Notes: generated by a model from the letters alone, not told the origin. Shown: positions 22,181 to 32,650, counted from the stretch's first letter. The stretch: 64,000 bases of DNA from Hermatobates lingyangjiaoensis (GCA_026182355.1 JAPFBL010000575.1:183226-247225); one strand, 5' to 3'. Translations and numbers: made by a program.

Positions 22181-22379
22181 GTTCCAACTGTTTGTTTTTC
22201 CATGAACCTGAAGGACAGACATCTAATATGGTGTATACAGGAGCATTTGTTTAACACTGTACTAATAATGGAATATTTTACTATTCTATAATTTGTAATA
22301 ATATTTTGGAATACCAAGTACAATCGAATGTTTGATTTAGTCAAAGACGGGTAGTTTTGTTAGTTTATATATATATATA

Positions 22380-23020
22380 TATATATTTGTAAAAGTTGGA
22401 AGCAATCCTTCATTTAAACATATATTGTTAAATAACCCCCCATATTTGGCTTGTATCTGCTTCTTACACAATTTCTCCAGTTTCCGGAATTCCTTCCTCG
22501 TCCTCTTCATTAAAACTATAAAGCTTATCACCAATATTGCTAGTCGACATGTTTTGAATGTACCACATTCATCATCAGGGCAATAATGAGAATAATAGTA
22601 GGATTGTTAGTTTATTTAGAGGTGGATTACTATTGGAATGTTCATAGGACATCGCCCTGGGACACATTATTATGGGGGATTAAGGCAGGGTGGTTGGACT
22701 CACCTACTACCTGGCTAATCTGGTTTGGCCTGTTGGAAAATAGTTTTAAAATTTGTTAAGAATTATTAAGTTGGATATTTATAGCTGGCTGCTTTTCTTG
22801 AATTTTTAATGCTTCTAATATTTGTAATTTAACATGGTTTCTTTCTTTAGCGATAATTTTCGTGGAATTCACCATCATTTCTCTTGTGAGTTTTGTCTTA
22901 TGGAGTGATTTTTCTCTTGTATGGGATTTTGGCGCGCCGGCAGAAAGGTGCATGGTAATTCTTCTTGATAATAAAGTCGTGGTCATTCCTATATATGAGC
23001 TTTTACGGGCCTCGCAGCTC
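22380..23020 (-). pseudogene. PLE tandem junction: GIY-YIG end, hammerhead, N-terminal start
   Basis: Reading the minus strand: GIY-YIG coding (EARKSSYIGMTTTLLSRR, APKSHTREKSLHKTKLTREM) at ~23020-22745, then a hammerhead at 22546-22578 (CTGATGA, T, GAATG/CATTC, but AAAAC instead of GAAAC, so probably dead), then the N-terminal block ending CLNEGLLPTFTNIY, stopped by (AT)n at ~22364-22386. The order coding end, ribozyme, coding start is what a head-to-tail PLE dimer would give. Confidence 0.75.
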
Positions 23021-23255
23021 CCGATATTGCATGATTACTCATATATAAGATTTGTTTCTTTTGATTCTTTTAATTATTTATAGTTTTATTATTAATTATT
23101 TGAAATATTTATAGTTTTAATGAAGAAACGAGGAGGAATTCGGGAAACTGATGAAATTATGTATGAAACAGATACAAGCCAAATATGGGGCGTTATTTAA
23201 CATTATATGTTAAAATGAAGGACTGCTTCCAAATTTTACAAATATATATATATAA

Positions 23256-23607
23256 TAAAAACTTTTTCTTCTTCTTGGAGTTTGGTCAGGGTTAATATAC
23301 GGAATCACTTTTTCGCCAACGTTTCGTCTTTATTTTAAGACATCCTCAGGGCTATAAACTAACAAAAAAACAATGGACATTTGTCATATCTACTTTACAA
23401 TCATCATAACAAATTCAGAAAACTTATTTACTCTTACTTACTTACTTTGAATTTGTTATGATGATTGTAAAATAGAGATGACAAATGTCCATTGTTTTTT
23501 GTTAGTAAATAGCCCTGAGGATGTCTTAAAATAAAGACGAAACGTTGGCGAAAAGGTGATTCCTTATATTAACCCTGAAGAAACTCTAAGAAGAAGAAAA
23601 AGTGTTT
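23256..23607. repeat. PLE foldback with GTCTT-lineage hammerheads
   Basis: Arms of ~160 bp. Minus core 23318-23349 and plus core 23515-23546: CTGAGGA, T, GTCTT/AAGAC with loop AAAATA, GAAA, ACGT, T, then GGC pairing with GCC. Both arms look complete. Confidence 0.85.
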
Positions 23608-23638
23608 ATTAGTAAATTGCGGCCAAGAAAACAATACC

Positions 23639-23639
<1 letters not shown>

Positions 23640-23692
<53 letters not shown>
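23640..23692. repeat. (AT)n microsatellite
   Basis: About 48 bp, between two PLE fragments. Confidence 0.95.
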
Positions 23693-23695
<3 letters not shown>

Positions 23696-23699
23696 GTAT

Positions 23700-24600
23700 T
23701 TAAATTGTTGATATCTATTAAAGTGTTTCAAAAAAGTGTCTCAATGTCCTTTGAACAACTCATTTGGGAATTACCACCTTATATTCGTAAGACTGTCAGG
23801 AGACTGGAACAGCTTAGTTTGAAAGTTGTTAATACCGTAGCTGCGGTACATTTCAACAAAATATATTTATACCATCTATATATATACTTATTATAAAAGC
23901 CCACCTGTGAGTAGCCTGTTTATTAAAAATAATAATCAAGACAAAAGTTCACATTTAAAGGAAAGAAATCTAGTGTACGAGTATACATGTACTAATGGGG
24001 ACTGTGAAACCCAAAAACACTCGTACATTGGTATGACTACCACTTTCCTATCAAGAAGGCTCACCATGCACCTAATGAACTGAGCACCCAAAAAACATAC
24101 GCAAGACAAGCATAATGTTTAATTAACCCGAGAGAATCTGGTTAAAAATACTAAAATTATAACAAAAGAAAGTAACCACCATAAACTAAAAATTTTGGAG
24201 GCTATATTCATTCAAAAACTAAAGCCACTCCTAAATATTCAGGTCGAAAACAGTAGCCGTATTTTGAAACTGTTTAGTTCACATCAAGGGCATCCAGAAA
24301 CCCTTGCAGGTAGCGACTCGGCCGAAAGGCCACTCACCCCACAGGATTAACGCCCACCATTTCTTAAACTTTATGGAAAACAACCCATTCTACCTTCTCC
24401 ATGTATATATAAACCAGATATTTCAGTTTAGATCTTATTTACGTCCTGATGATGAATGTTGATCATTCGAAACATGTCGTCTATAGGAGATGTACTTTAT
24501 TGTGTAGACGAAATAACGAGAGTGTTATTTAGAAAAATTGAGAAACTTTTTAAGAAACAGGTATCAGCTAAATTTGGTGTCATTTTCAATAATAATATAT
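23700..24600 (+). pseudogene. PLE fragments: N-terminal, GIY-YIG, hammerhead, N-terminal
   Basis: 23705-23865 reads IRKTVRRLEQLSLKVVNT (N-terminal block). 23930-24290 reads ERNLVYEYTCTNGDCETQKH, SYIGMTTTFLSRRLTMHLMN: a CxxxxxC pair followed by the YIG half of a GIY-YIG nuclease, with stops. At 24446-24478 lies a complete hammerhead (CTGATGA, T, GAATG/CATTC, GAAA, ACATGT, C), then a new N-terminal block (LFRKIEKLFKKQVSAKFGVI) cut by (AT)n at ~24597. Same order as at 22380-23020. Confidence 0.75.
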
Positions 24601-24619
24601 ATATATATATATATATATA

Positions 24620-24900
24620 GTATATTGGCTCTTGTCTTCTCCCTCTCAACTTCCTTTCTTTGAGGACGACTGTTTGAAAGGTCGAAATATTGAATGTGAG
24701 TCCTCTAAAGTGTTTGGAGTTTGTCAAAGTTTTTAAAGTATGTATTTATATATATATCTGTATACACTGCTTTGTTGGTAAGTAGACAGTACGACAGTAG
24801 GATGGGGTTGTGTGTATATTGTAGACGGTCCCCCGATGGTGAATAATGAAGCACTGTCAGAGTCACTGCCCCCCCCCCCCCCCCCACCTATATAAATAGT
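24620..24900. other. PLE tail scrap and poly-C run
   Basis: 24655-24700 has a hammerhead-like string (TTTGAGGACGACTGTTTG, then GTCGAAATATTGAATG) in which the core reads TTGAGGA. A 16-18 base C run is at about 24869-24886. Confidence 0.45.
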
Positions 24901-25555
24901 GACTGAAAGCACACCAGTGTTAATAATGGATCGGTCTGCTACCCAATTTAAATCTTCCGCGGCACTATTCCCTAGCCGTTATGTTTACCTCGCCAGTCGA
25001 GAATTTCCTTCTCTTCTTCTTTTATTTTATTTAAAGTTTATTATTCTTTATTTATCTTTAAAGAGTAGAGAAATTCTTTAACTTTGTTTTTATTAAACAA
25101 TTTCAAAACATTCTTTATTTATCATAAAAAAAAAAAAAAGAAAAAAATTCCTTAACTTTTGTTACTTTCCTATAACCAATGTTTTCTTTAAGAAGCTGTG
25201 CGCATGCGTAATCGCGCACTACTTTGCACATGCTCTGCGTACAAACAGTCGTCAAAAAAAAAAAAAAAAAAAAAAAAAATCTAACCTTCGAAAAAAATGA
25301 AGTAGCATTTTAAAAAACTAAAATACACTATTTTTCTTGTTATCTATTTAGTACAATCGCGAAATGTGCTTTTCTTTTCTAGTTTATTATATTTTTTTAA
25401 ATTTAATAGGATACAAAATAAAATGAAAAACAAAAAAATACAATAACGACTTTTTAAAAAACTTCCTATAGTTACTTTTGTTTTTTAGACAATATAATTT
25501 TTAATTTCATTGATCGTATTTCATGATCATAGAAATTACAATTTTTTTGTGAGTA
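24900..25555. other. AT-rich stretch with A-homopolymers
   Basis: No supported gene. Long A runs near 25128 and 25255-25279. Confidence 0.5.
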
Positions 25556-25607
<52 letters not shown>

Positions 25608-25733
25608 TTCGATAACAAGTATTAAAACAAAAAAATAAATAGACAAAGTTAAAACAGGCAAGAGTAACAGCACAGAAGGTTTTCTAATCGTAATAATGTG
25701 GGCAATATGTTAATATAAAGCTTTTCCAGCGAA

Positions 25734-26081
25734 TTGGAGTCCGGTGGTATTTATAAAATTCTGTGGAAAAATTGCCATAAAATTTATATTGGTCAAACTG
25801 GTAAATTATTAAAGACACGTGTAAAACAACACCAATATAACGTAAGTAGACAGGAAAAAAGTAGTGCCTTATTCTTGCATATAAAAAATGAAAATCATCA
25901 TATTGATTGGACAGGAGCTAAATTTATTACCTATGAAAAATCAATGCTGTTAAGAAATATTATTGAATCGTCTCTAATTAAATTTAATAGATCTAATATT
26001 ATAAACATTAGTAACGGTCTCTTCAAACTTGATACTTTCGTTACGAGGGCAATAGCCTCTTCAAAGAGGGTTGACAGCTAG
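25734..26081 (+). CDS. PLE GIY-YIG endonuclease domain, 5'-truncated
   Basis: 115 residues, open: GGIYKILWKNCHKIYIGQTG at residues 4-23 has both the GIY and YIG motifs at usual spacing, followed by KTRVKQHQYN (the conserved R and H) and an E at residue 80 in ENIIES-like context (RNIIESSLIKFN), which fits the metal-binding Glu. This is the best-preserved nuclease domain in the window. The RT portion is missing; an (AT)n tract lies 130 bp upstream (25557-25603). Downstream 3' UTR (26100-26250) is shared, inverted, with 52860-52960 and leads to a GACCG-lineage hammerhead tail, linking that ribozyme lineage to this coding family. Confidence 0.8.
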   Translation: MESGGIYKILWKNCHKIYIGQTGKLLKTRVKQHQYNVSRQEKSSALFLHIKNENHHIDWTGAKFITYEKSMLLRNIIESSLIKFNRSNIINISNGLFKLDTFVTRAIASSKRVDS

Positions 26082-26274
26082 CGGATAGATTTTTAATCTT
26101 TCTTACTGTACTCCTTTGTTTCCCCAAACATCCCTCTGTGGACTATTGCCCTTTCTTGCACTTTACACCATTTTAAAATACCACTCTTCCCTTCTACTCC
26201 TTTCAACCTCTCACCATTATGTTTCTGCATCTAGTATTTCAAATGAAAAAGAAGAAATTTCTGCGAAATGGGAA

Positions 26275-26390
26275 AACAAGACTAAGATCTTTCAATTGTA
26301 TGAAGTAGTCTACGTCAGAGTCAAAAACCCAACTGAACTAACGAAGACTGCTTGTTACGGTCTTTTTTTCCATTTCATATTGTGGTTTCA
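26275..26390. ncRNA. Degenerate GACCG-lineage hammerhead pair
   Basis: A minus copy (26283-26318) and a plus scrap (26335-26360) with altered cores. The plus tail CATTTCATATTGTGGTTTCA runs straight into the 58-bp satellite. Confidence 0.55.
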
Positions 26391-27718
26391 TCACTTTATT
26401 ATACATACATGATGACAATAAATACATTACGTATATATTGTGGTTTCATCACTTTGTTATACATACATGATGACAATAAATACATTACGTATATATTGTG
26501 GTTTCATCACTTTGTTATACATACATGATGACAACAAATACATTACGTATATATTGTGGTTTCATCTCTTTATTATACATACATAATGACAATAAATACA
26601 TTGCGTATATATTGTGGTTTCATCACTTTGTTATACATACATGATGACAATAAATACATTACGTATATATTGTGGTTTCATCACTTTGTTATACATACAT
26701 GATGACAATAAATACATTACGTATATATTGTGGTTTCATCACTTTGTTATACATACATGATGACAATAAATACATTACGTATATATTGTGGTTTCATCAC
26801 TTTATTATACATACATGATGACAACAAATACATTACGTATATATTGTGGTTTCATCACTTTATTATACATACATAATGACAATAAATACATTACGTATAT
26901 ATTGTGGTTTCATCTCTTTATTATACATACATGATGACAATAAATACATTACGTATATATTGTGGTTTCATCACTTTGTTATACATACATGATGACAATA
27001 AATACATTACGTATATATTGTGGTTTCATCACTTTGTTATACATACATGATGACAATAAATACATTACGTATATATTGTGGTTTCATCACTTTATTATAC
27101 ATACATGATGACAACAAATACATTACGTATATATTGTGGTTTCATCACTTTATTATACATACATGATGACAATAAATACATTACGTATATATTGTGGTTT
27201 CATCACTTTGTTATACATACATGATGACAATAAATACATTACGTATATATTGTGGTTTCATCACTTTATTATACATACATGATGACAACAAATACATTAC
27301 GTATATATTATGGTTTCATCACTTTATTATACATACATAATGACAATAAATACATTACGTATATATTGTGGTTTCATCACTTTGTTATACATACATGATG
27401 ACAATAAATACATTACGTATATATTGTGGTTTCATCACTTTGTTATACATACATGATGACAATAAATACATTACGTATATATTGTGGTTTCATCACTTTG
27501 TTATACATACATGATGACAATAAATACATTACGTATATATTGTGGTTTCATCACTTTATTATACATACATGATGACAACAAATACATTACGTATATATTG
27601 TGGTTTCATCACTTTATTATACATACATGATGACAATAAATACATTACGTATATATTGTGGTTTCATCACTTTATTATACATACATGATGACAATAAATA
27701 CATTGCGTATATAAGATT
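26381..27718. repeat. 58-bp satellite (~23 copies)
   Basis: Units start TGTGGTTTCATCACTTTRTT at 26381, 26439, 26497 and so on, 58 bp apart, and end with ACATTACGTATATAT. A higher-order pattern of variant units (GATGACAACA versus GATGACAATA) is visible. The opening TTGTGGTTT-ATCA matches the tail of the PLE hammerhead family (TTGTGGTTTGATCATTGATT), and the array starts where such a tail stands, so the satellite probably grew from it. Confidence 0.95.
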
Positions 27719-27719
27719 G

Positions 27720-28150
27720 CAGCATTTTTTATGTTCATCTGGAGAATAATAGAATGAACAAATATGAAGAAGTGCTGACATCTTTGATTTATGAAGCAGA
27801 ACCACGTCTCTTGTTCTATTATTCTCTTAATGACTTTGCGATGCCAAAAAATCTGAATAAACTTGAATGTCTGATCTTTCATTTCTATTTCAATGTTTAA
27901 AGCTAAATTTAGTGACCACTTTAGAACATCTGTATTCCACTGTAGCTATGTAACATATATTTCTAGTAAGAAGTTTAGAAATTGTCACTTACCTATATTT
28001 GACAATGTTTTTTTCTTTTCTTTTGGTAAGATAAGTGTTGTTTCTAGATAGCTATATCTATGAAAAGGATTTCTCAATATAATATTGTTTTGCCTTAATT
28101 ATTTTATATAGGGAAGGAATCCTAAATGTTTCTTTACTTAAATGTATTTA
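27720..28150. other. AT-rich stretch, nothing recognised
   Basis: No gene or repeat supported. Confidence 0.5.
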
Positions 28151-28154
28151 GAAT

Positions 28155-28430
28155 TGTAGGGTAAAAAGTTAATGAAATGGTCTCCACATATAAAAATGTT
28201 AATGGTATAAACCACGCGTTTCGAACGCATAGTGTTCTTCTTCAGGCATTAGCTAAAAAAAAATACAATTACATCACAGTGGCTCTGATGTCATTGTACG
28301 AAACATCACTGTGATGCAATGTATTTTTTTTAGCTAATACCTGAAGAAGAACATATGTGTTCGAAACGCGTTGTTTATACCATTAAAATTTGTGTATGGG
28401 GAGACCATTCCATTAACTTTTTACCCTACA
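28155..28430. repeat. PLE foldback with GAACAC-lineage hammerheads
   Basis: Arms of ~130 bp begin TGTAGGGTAAAAAGTTAATG. Minus core 28213-28245 and plus core 28341-28372: CTGAAGA, A, GAACA(C)/(G)TGTTC, GAAA, stem III ACGCGT. The minus copy has one mispair in stem II. Confidence 0.85.
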
Positions 28431-28584
28431 AATGAGTATATACCAGATAATAAGTGATATTGCACTACGTTAGATTGCACTACGTCAGGTATTTAGAGTA
28501 CCTGACAGAAAGATGTTTAATAAGTACCTGACATTGTATAGAAGGCTTAATGTTCTCTCCTAGAGGTGAAATACACTATCTCTA

Positions 28585-29310
28585 CCATCTTTTCCCGAAA
28601 ATAAGACACTATCTTACTTTATTTTTAGGTCAAATTCCGTGGTAGGGCTTATTATCGGGGGAGGGGGCTTCAAGTACATTAAGTAAATTTACATATTTTT
28701 TGTTTAATATTTAATTTTATACAGAAATTTAAATTTATTCGATTACAGTCATGTCATCTTCTGTAACATCATCATAAATATAGTTAATGGGTTAGTTCCA
28801 CTGAGGTTAGTAATATTAGAATTAGAACTATTAGAATTATTAGAACATTCACAGTCAGTTAGGTGCTCTTGAAGATGGGATCCAGACGGACCCGAAACCG
28901 GTCGAGCTTTTCAGAGACTTTACGAGGTATGACGTAATGTATTATTACTAATTCTAATCATCATAAATGATCAAAATTTTGAATTCCGTTATGATTCTCC
29001 TCCAAATCTATTCCCTGTAGAATTATTGGTCTGAATCTCTCTTGCCTTGCAATACAGCTATCGTTCTTGTCTAAATAGCCTCCTTGAAACGAACAACTTT
29101 AGAGATAAACAAGGAATTTATTGGACTATTTTTTTTCCAAAGAATTCTCTGAAATATTACGACAGCTAGAGATATCTACAACATTCAACATCAATTTTTC
29201 AACAAATTATATTTTTCACATTATCTTAACTAGGGCCTATTTTCAGGGGAGGGCTTATAGTCCAAAACATCCAGAAAATCACGCTAGGACTTATTTTCGG
29301 AAAAAGACGG
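28585..29310 (+). mobile_element. TA-flanked TIR transposon, split by an insertion
   Basis: Terminal inverted repeats CCRTCTTTTYCCGAAAATAA face each other and are flanked by TA, as in Tc1/mariner-type elements. No transposase is visible. A second copy is at 44740-45285. Relative to it, this copy contains an extra 189 bp at 28780-28968. Confidence 0.8.
28780..28968 (+). mobile_element. 189-bp hammerhead-bearing insertion with 12-bp target duplication
   Basis: ATCATCATAAAT occurs at 28768-28779 and again at 28957-28968; the uninterrupted TIR element at 44925 has one copy of the site. The insert carries one hammerhead-like motif: TTGAAGA, T, stem II GGG(A)TCC/GGACCC, GAAA, stem III ACCGGT, C (28869-28903), with stem I GCTC/GAGC. 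It encodes no protein. Small size, one ribozyme and a target duplication recall retrozymes, the non-autonomous HHR retroelements. Confidence 0.75.
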
Positions 29311-29482
29311 TAGATGTTAGTAAAATAAGTTTATTTCTGATTAAGATATGTGACTTGAGAACTTTGGTTAGTTAGATAAGCTAGATATAAATCAAACTCA
29401 GAAAAAATACCTTCGTTCAAAGGATTAGAATAAGCGAACACATAGAAACAACACACAACTAACTTCAATATTTCGACTTGGT

Positions 29483-29818
29483 CGTAGGTTAGGTTAGGTT
29501 AGGTTGCAGTGGCAGTCCCACAAGGGAACACACTTAGGTCGAGCATAGGCCCTTTGTGATATCACACAATCAAGATTGATTCTACAGTGAGAGTCCTAAA
29601 TTTTGCCTAACTCAAGTGTATTTAGAGTGGGTTCTTTAACGAGTACCTGACATCGTATAGGCTCGGGACCGACAGTTTAACGTCCTTCTCCGAGGGACAA
29701 TGTGCTCTCAGATTTATTCACCTCCCGGGTGAATAAATCGGGGGCCAGGTGGGGATCGAACCCCGGTCCTATCAGTTCAGAGGCGAGCACGTAACCACTG
29801 AGCTAGCCTGACTCCTGA
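29483..29818 (-). mobile_element. tRNA-derived SINE, full copy
   Basis: On the minus strand the head has a pol III A box (GGCTAGCTCAGTGGTTACG, 29790-29808) and a B box (GGTTCGATCC, 29752-29763) at tRNA spacing. The body has CTCGGGACCGACAG and the tail ends in four TTAGG-type repeats (29483-29503). Other copies: 37885-38080, 41199-41525, 41527-41757, and a partial one split around the 237-bp array. Confidence 0.85.
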
Positions 29819-29892
29819 CTTGGTCGTAATCAGGAGAAGAATATGAGTTCTGCTCGGTTGGCAAACAGCAACGACGATTTCGAAATATTAAA

Positions 29893-30136
29893 GTGAGGGT
29901 AAAAGCCAATGAAATGGTCTCCACATAGAGAAATCGTATAAACAACGCGTTTCGAACACGTAGTGTTCTTCCTCAGGCATTAACTAAAAGTTAATTGTTA
30001 ATTAACCTCAGTCCGTTGTACCATAGACACTCACTCTTAGTTAATGCCTGAGGATGGACACTACGTGTTCGAAACGCGTTGTTTATACCATTAAATGTTT
30101 ACATGCAGAGACCATTTCATTAACTTTTTATCCTAC
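29893..30136. repeat. PLE foldback with intact GAACAC/GGACAC hammerheads
   Basis: Minus core 29944-29976 (stem II GAACAC/GTGTTC, six pairs) and plus core 30048-30080 (CTGAGGA, T, GGACAC/GTGTTC), both followed by GAAACGCGTT. Confidence 0.85.
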
Positions 30137-30339
30137 AACACATACATATAATGTACCAGGTGGGTAAAAAAAAACGCATAATTGTTGGTTAATTAAATGT
30201 AATACAAACCAAGTATTGTTATATACTCGTATTATGTATTATCCAATTTGACAGTTTATAAATACATTTCAAACTCAGGAGAAGTTTTCAAAGACATGGA
30301 AAATGAAGTAAAATAATGTTTAACATCTATTATACTTTC

Positions 30340-30500
30340 AGTGTTTATCGTACAACTGCATACTCATGCAGTTGTACCATATGAGCACTCACCCTTTGTT
30401 ACTGACACTCACCCTTAGTTAATGCCTGAGGAAGAACATTACGTGTTCGAAACGCGTTGTTTATACCATTAAATTGTTATATGTGGAGACCATGTGGTTT
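30340..30500 (+). ncRNA. Hammerhead motif, GAACAC lineage
   Basis: Core 30426-30458: CTGAGGA, A, GAACA../..TGTTC, GAAA, ACGCGT, T. It is the right arm of a decayed foldback (palindrome GCATGAGTATGCAGTTGT-like centre near 30365). Confidence 0.7.
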
Positions 30501-30509
30501 TGATGCGGG

Positions 30510-30730
30510 CCTACCTTCGCGCTACCTCTGACCACCCCCTCTAACCTGTTTTGATATTAGAACGTGTACCCAGCCTTTCGGCCATATCACGTATAATAGC
30601 AGCACAGATTGATGCCTTTTAGCGTGAAAGCTCTTTCGCTGCATCTCGGGAGCACCAAGCTATCCGAGGATAGGAACAAGCCTCCGAGATACGAGATACG
30701 CGGAGGCGAGCTTCCACGACCCTACATCAC
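30510..30730 (+). repeat. GC-rich dispersed family, copy 1
   Basis: Starts at CCTGTTTTGAT and ends near CGGAGGCGAGCTTCCACGAC. Related copies: 38440-38640, 38936-39120, 39510-39630 and minus 48785-48965. The 237-bp and 172-bp arrays contain pieces of it. GC content is well above its surroundings. No protein is recognised. Confidence 0.65.
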
Positions 30731-30847
30731 AAAATTAAAAGGATGAAAAGAAAAAAAAAAACATAAAACTTAGTACTTGTTAAAAGAAAAAAAAAACACT
30801 TTATAAGTAAAACAAACATAAAAATCCTCTTCTTCTTCTTCTTCAGT

Positions 30848-31160
30848 CTACGGACGTCCAGTGGCTACCACTCCGGGGCACCTTCTCGTTCTTCTTATGC
30901 CCTCAATATATTTACAGAAGTCGTCTCTATGGCTTGTCAGGGCAGTTCTATAAGTTGCCGCTACGAACTCTCCCGTCCTCACTTCGTATTCAAAGCATGC
31001 ACTAGCATATTTGGGGCATACCTCCAGGATGTGAGCAACACTTTCTGAGGGGGGCCCCTCCACATACACAACTCTCCTCCTTCCTTTTCTTAAACCTGTC
31101 GAGGTATGCCCCAAAATCACCATGCCCTGTCAGAATCTGGGGCTAACCAGTGATAGACAT
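30848..31160 (-). pseudogene. Non-LTR retrotransposon C-terminal remnant
   Basis: The minus strand reads QILTGHGDFGAYLDRFKKRK then ESCVCGG, and after a one-base frame change SESVAHILEVCPKY, ending GVVATGRP-stop. The LTGHG...CxCG...H...CPxY series is the conserved region after the RT in Jockey/R1/Tad-type non-LTR elements. The rest of the element is absent. Confidence 0.75.
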
Positions 31161-31269
31161 GGAGGTCTCCCAGCCTCATCCTTATGTCGTCTATATTGAG
31201 GAGGAATCGGTGGGTCCCAACACCACCCCCTCTGACCACCTCGGGCACTTGGGGCTCGTGAGAATTCAA

Positions 31270-31590
31270 AGTGACTGAGGGGCTGGCTACAGGTTAGGCT
31301 CTTCAGTCTAATTTGATATTGATTTATAGCCGAAAGCCTTCAATACACAAAGAGACATAGCAGTCTTAACATTATCTCTTACTTCGAAACAAAGAAAAAA
31401 AAAAATAAAAAAAAATTTGCGAGTATGTGGGACCAAATAATTGAACCGCTCAACCATCGAGAGTATACTTACATGGTCTACATAATTTATTCAAATCAAC
31501 TCAATAAATTTGAAATAATATAAATGGAAGTTTCACAGCATATGACTTTTTCCATAGATTTTATTCTTTGAAATAACTAAAGTCTTTCTG
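31270..31590. other. AT-rich stretch, nothing recognised
   Basis: Short A-runs only. Confidence 0.45.
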
Positions 31591-31739
31591 TTGCAGGTTC
31601 TACCAGGTGCGATGTTCTCTCAGGGTGTCACCCAAACTTCCCGTCAAGGTGGAGACCAACATTCCCAATGTGCACAACAAGTTTACCAATGGTCAGTAAT
31701 AATTATAAAAAAATATATATATATATTGCGTTATATAAT

Positions 31740-32650
31740 TTTCAAACGATTAGAATTTCACTTCAATATTTCGACTTTGTCGTCATCAGGAGAAGGAAGA
31801 GAAGAAGAAGAAGAAGAAGAAGAAGAAGAAGAGTTCTGCTTTGTTGGCAAACTGCAACGAGCAAAACTCATGTTCTTGTTCTCCTGATGACGAAGACGAG
31901 GTCGAAATATTAAAGTGAGTTGTGTGTTGTTAAATACGTGTTTTTATACAACTCACTTCGATATTTCGACTTCTTCGTCATCAAGATAATGAGGAGAAGA
32001 AGAACATGAGTTCTGCTCGGCAAGCAAACAGCAACGAGCAGAATATTTAGACTTCGTCGTCATCAGGGGAATGAGGAGAAGAAGAAGATGAGTTCTGCTC
32101 GACTGATAAACAGCAACGAGCAGAATTCATGTTCTTCTTCTCCTGATGACAACGAGATCGAAATATTAAAGTGAGTTGTGTGTTGTTAAATACGTGTTTT
32201 TATACAACTCACTTCGATATTTCGACTTCTTCGTCATCAAGATAATGAGGAGAAGAAGAACATGAGTTCTGCTCGGCAAGCAAACAGCAACGAGCAGAAT
32301 ATTTAGACTTCGTCGTCATCAGGGGAATGAGGAGAAGAAGAAGATGAGTTCTGCTCGACTGATAAACAGCAACGAGCAGAATTCATGTTCTTCTTCTCCT
32401 GATGACAACGAGATCGAAATATTAAAGTGAGTTGTGTGTTGTTAAATACGTGTTCTCACACAACTTACTTCGATATTTCTACTTCGTCATCAGGAGAAAG
32501 AGGAGAAGAAGAGGAGTTCTGCTTGGCTGGCAAACAGCAAAGAGCAGAATTCATGTTCTTCTTCTCCTGATGACGACGAGATCGAAATATTAAAGTGAGT
32601 TGTACGAGTATGTTGTTTCAACGTGTTTTTTTTTATTCTAATCGTTTGAT
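31740..32650. repeat. Nested PLE foldbacks, tandemly duplicated (256 bp)
   Basis: Alternating minus and plus hammerhead tails. Minus core 31765-31789: CTGATGA, C, GAC/GTC, GAAATATT. Plus cores at 31884-31911, 32143-32167, 32399-32423 and 32566-32592 (CTGATGA..GATCGAAATATT). The block 31917-32172 is repeated at 32173-32428. A (GAA)n run is at ~31799-31832. Confidence 0.8.

Larger units (their letters stand above)
20876..22363 (+). mobile_element. Diverged Helitron copy interrupted by a PLE foldback
   Basis: The 5' end is TCTATATAAATAAAAGAGAG, two bases after the previous CTAG. The internal helicase remnant is at 21660-22180 and the altered 3' end (TTAG) near 22363. It is more diverged than the three neighbours and is split by the foldback at 21371-21648. 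Confidence 0.7.

Noticed and set aside
29483..29503. Telomere or interstitial telomeric site
   Set aside because: Only four TTAGG-like units, always attached to the same SINE.
29735..29812. Functional tRNA gene
   Set aside because: A and B boxes exist but the flanks are SINE body and the acceptor stem does not pair, so it is a SINE head.
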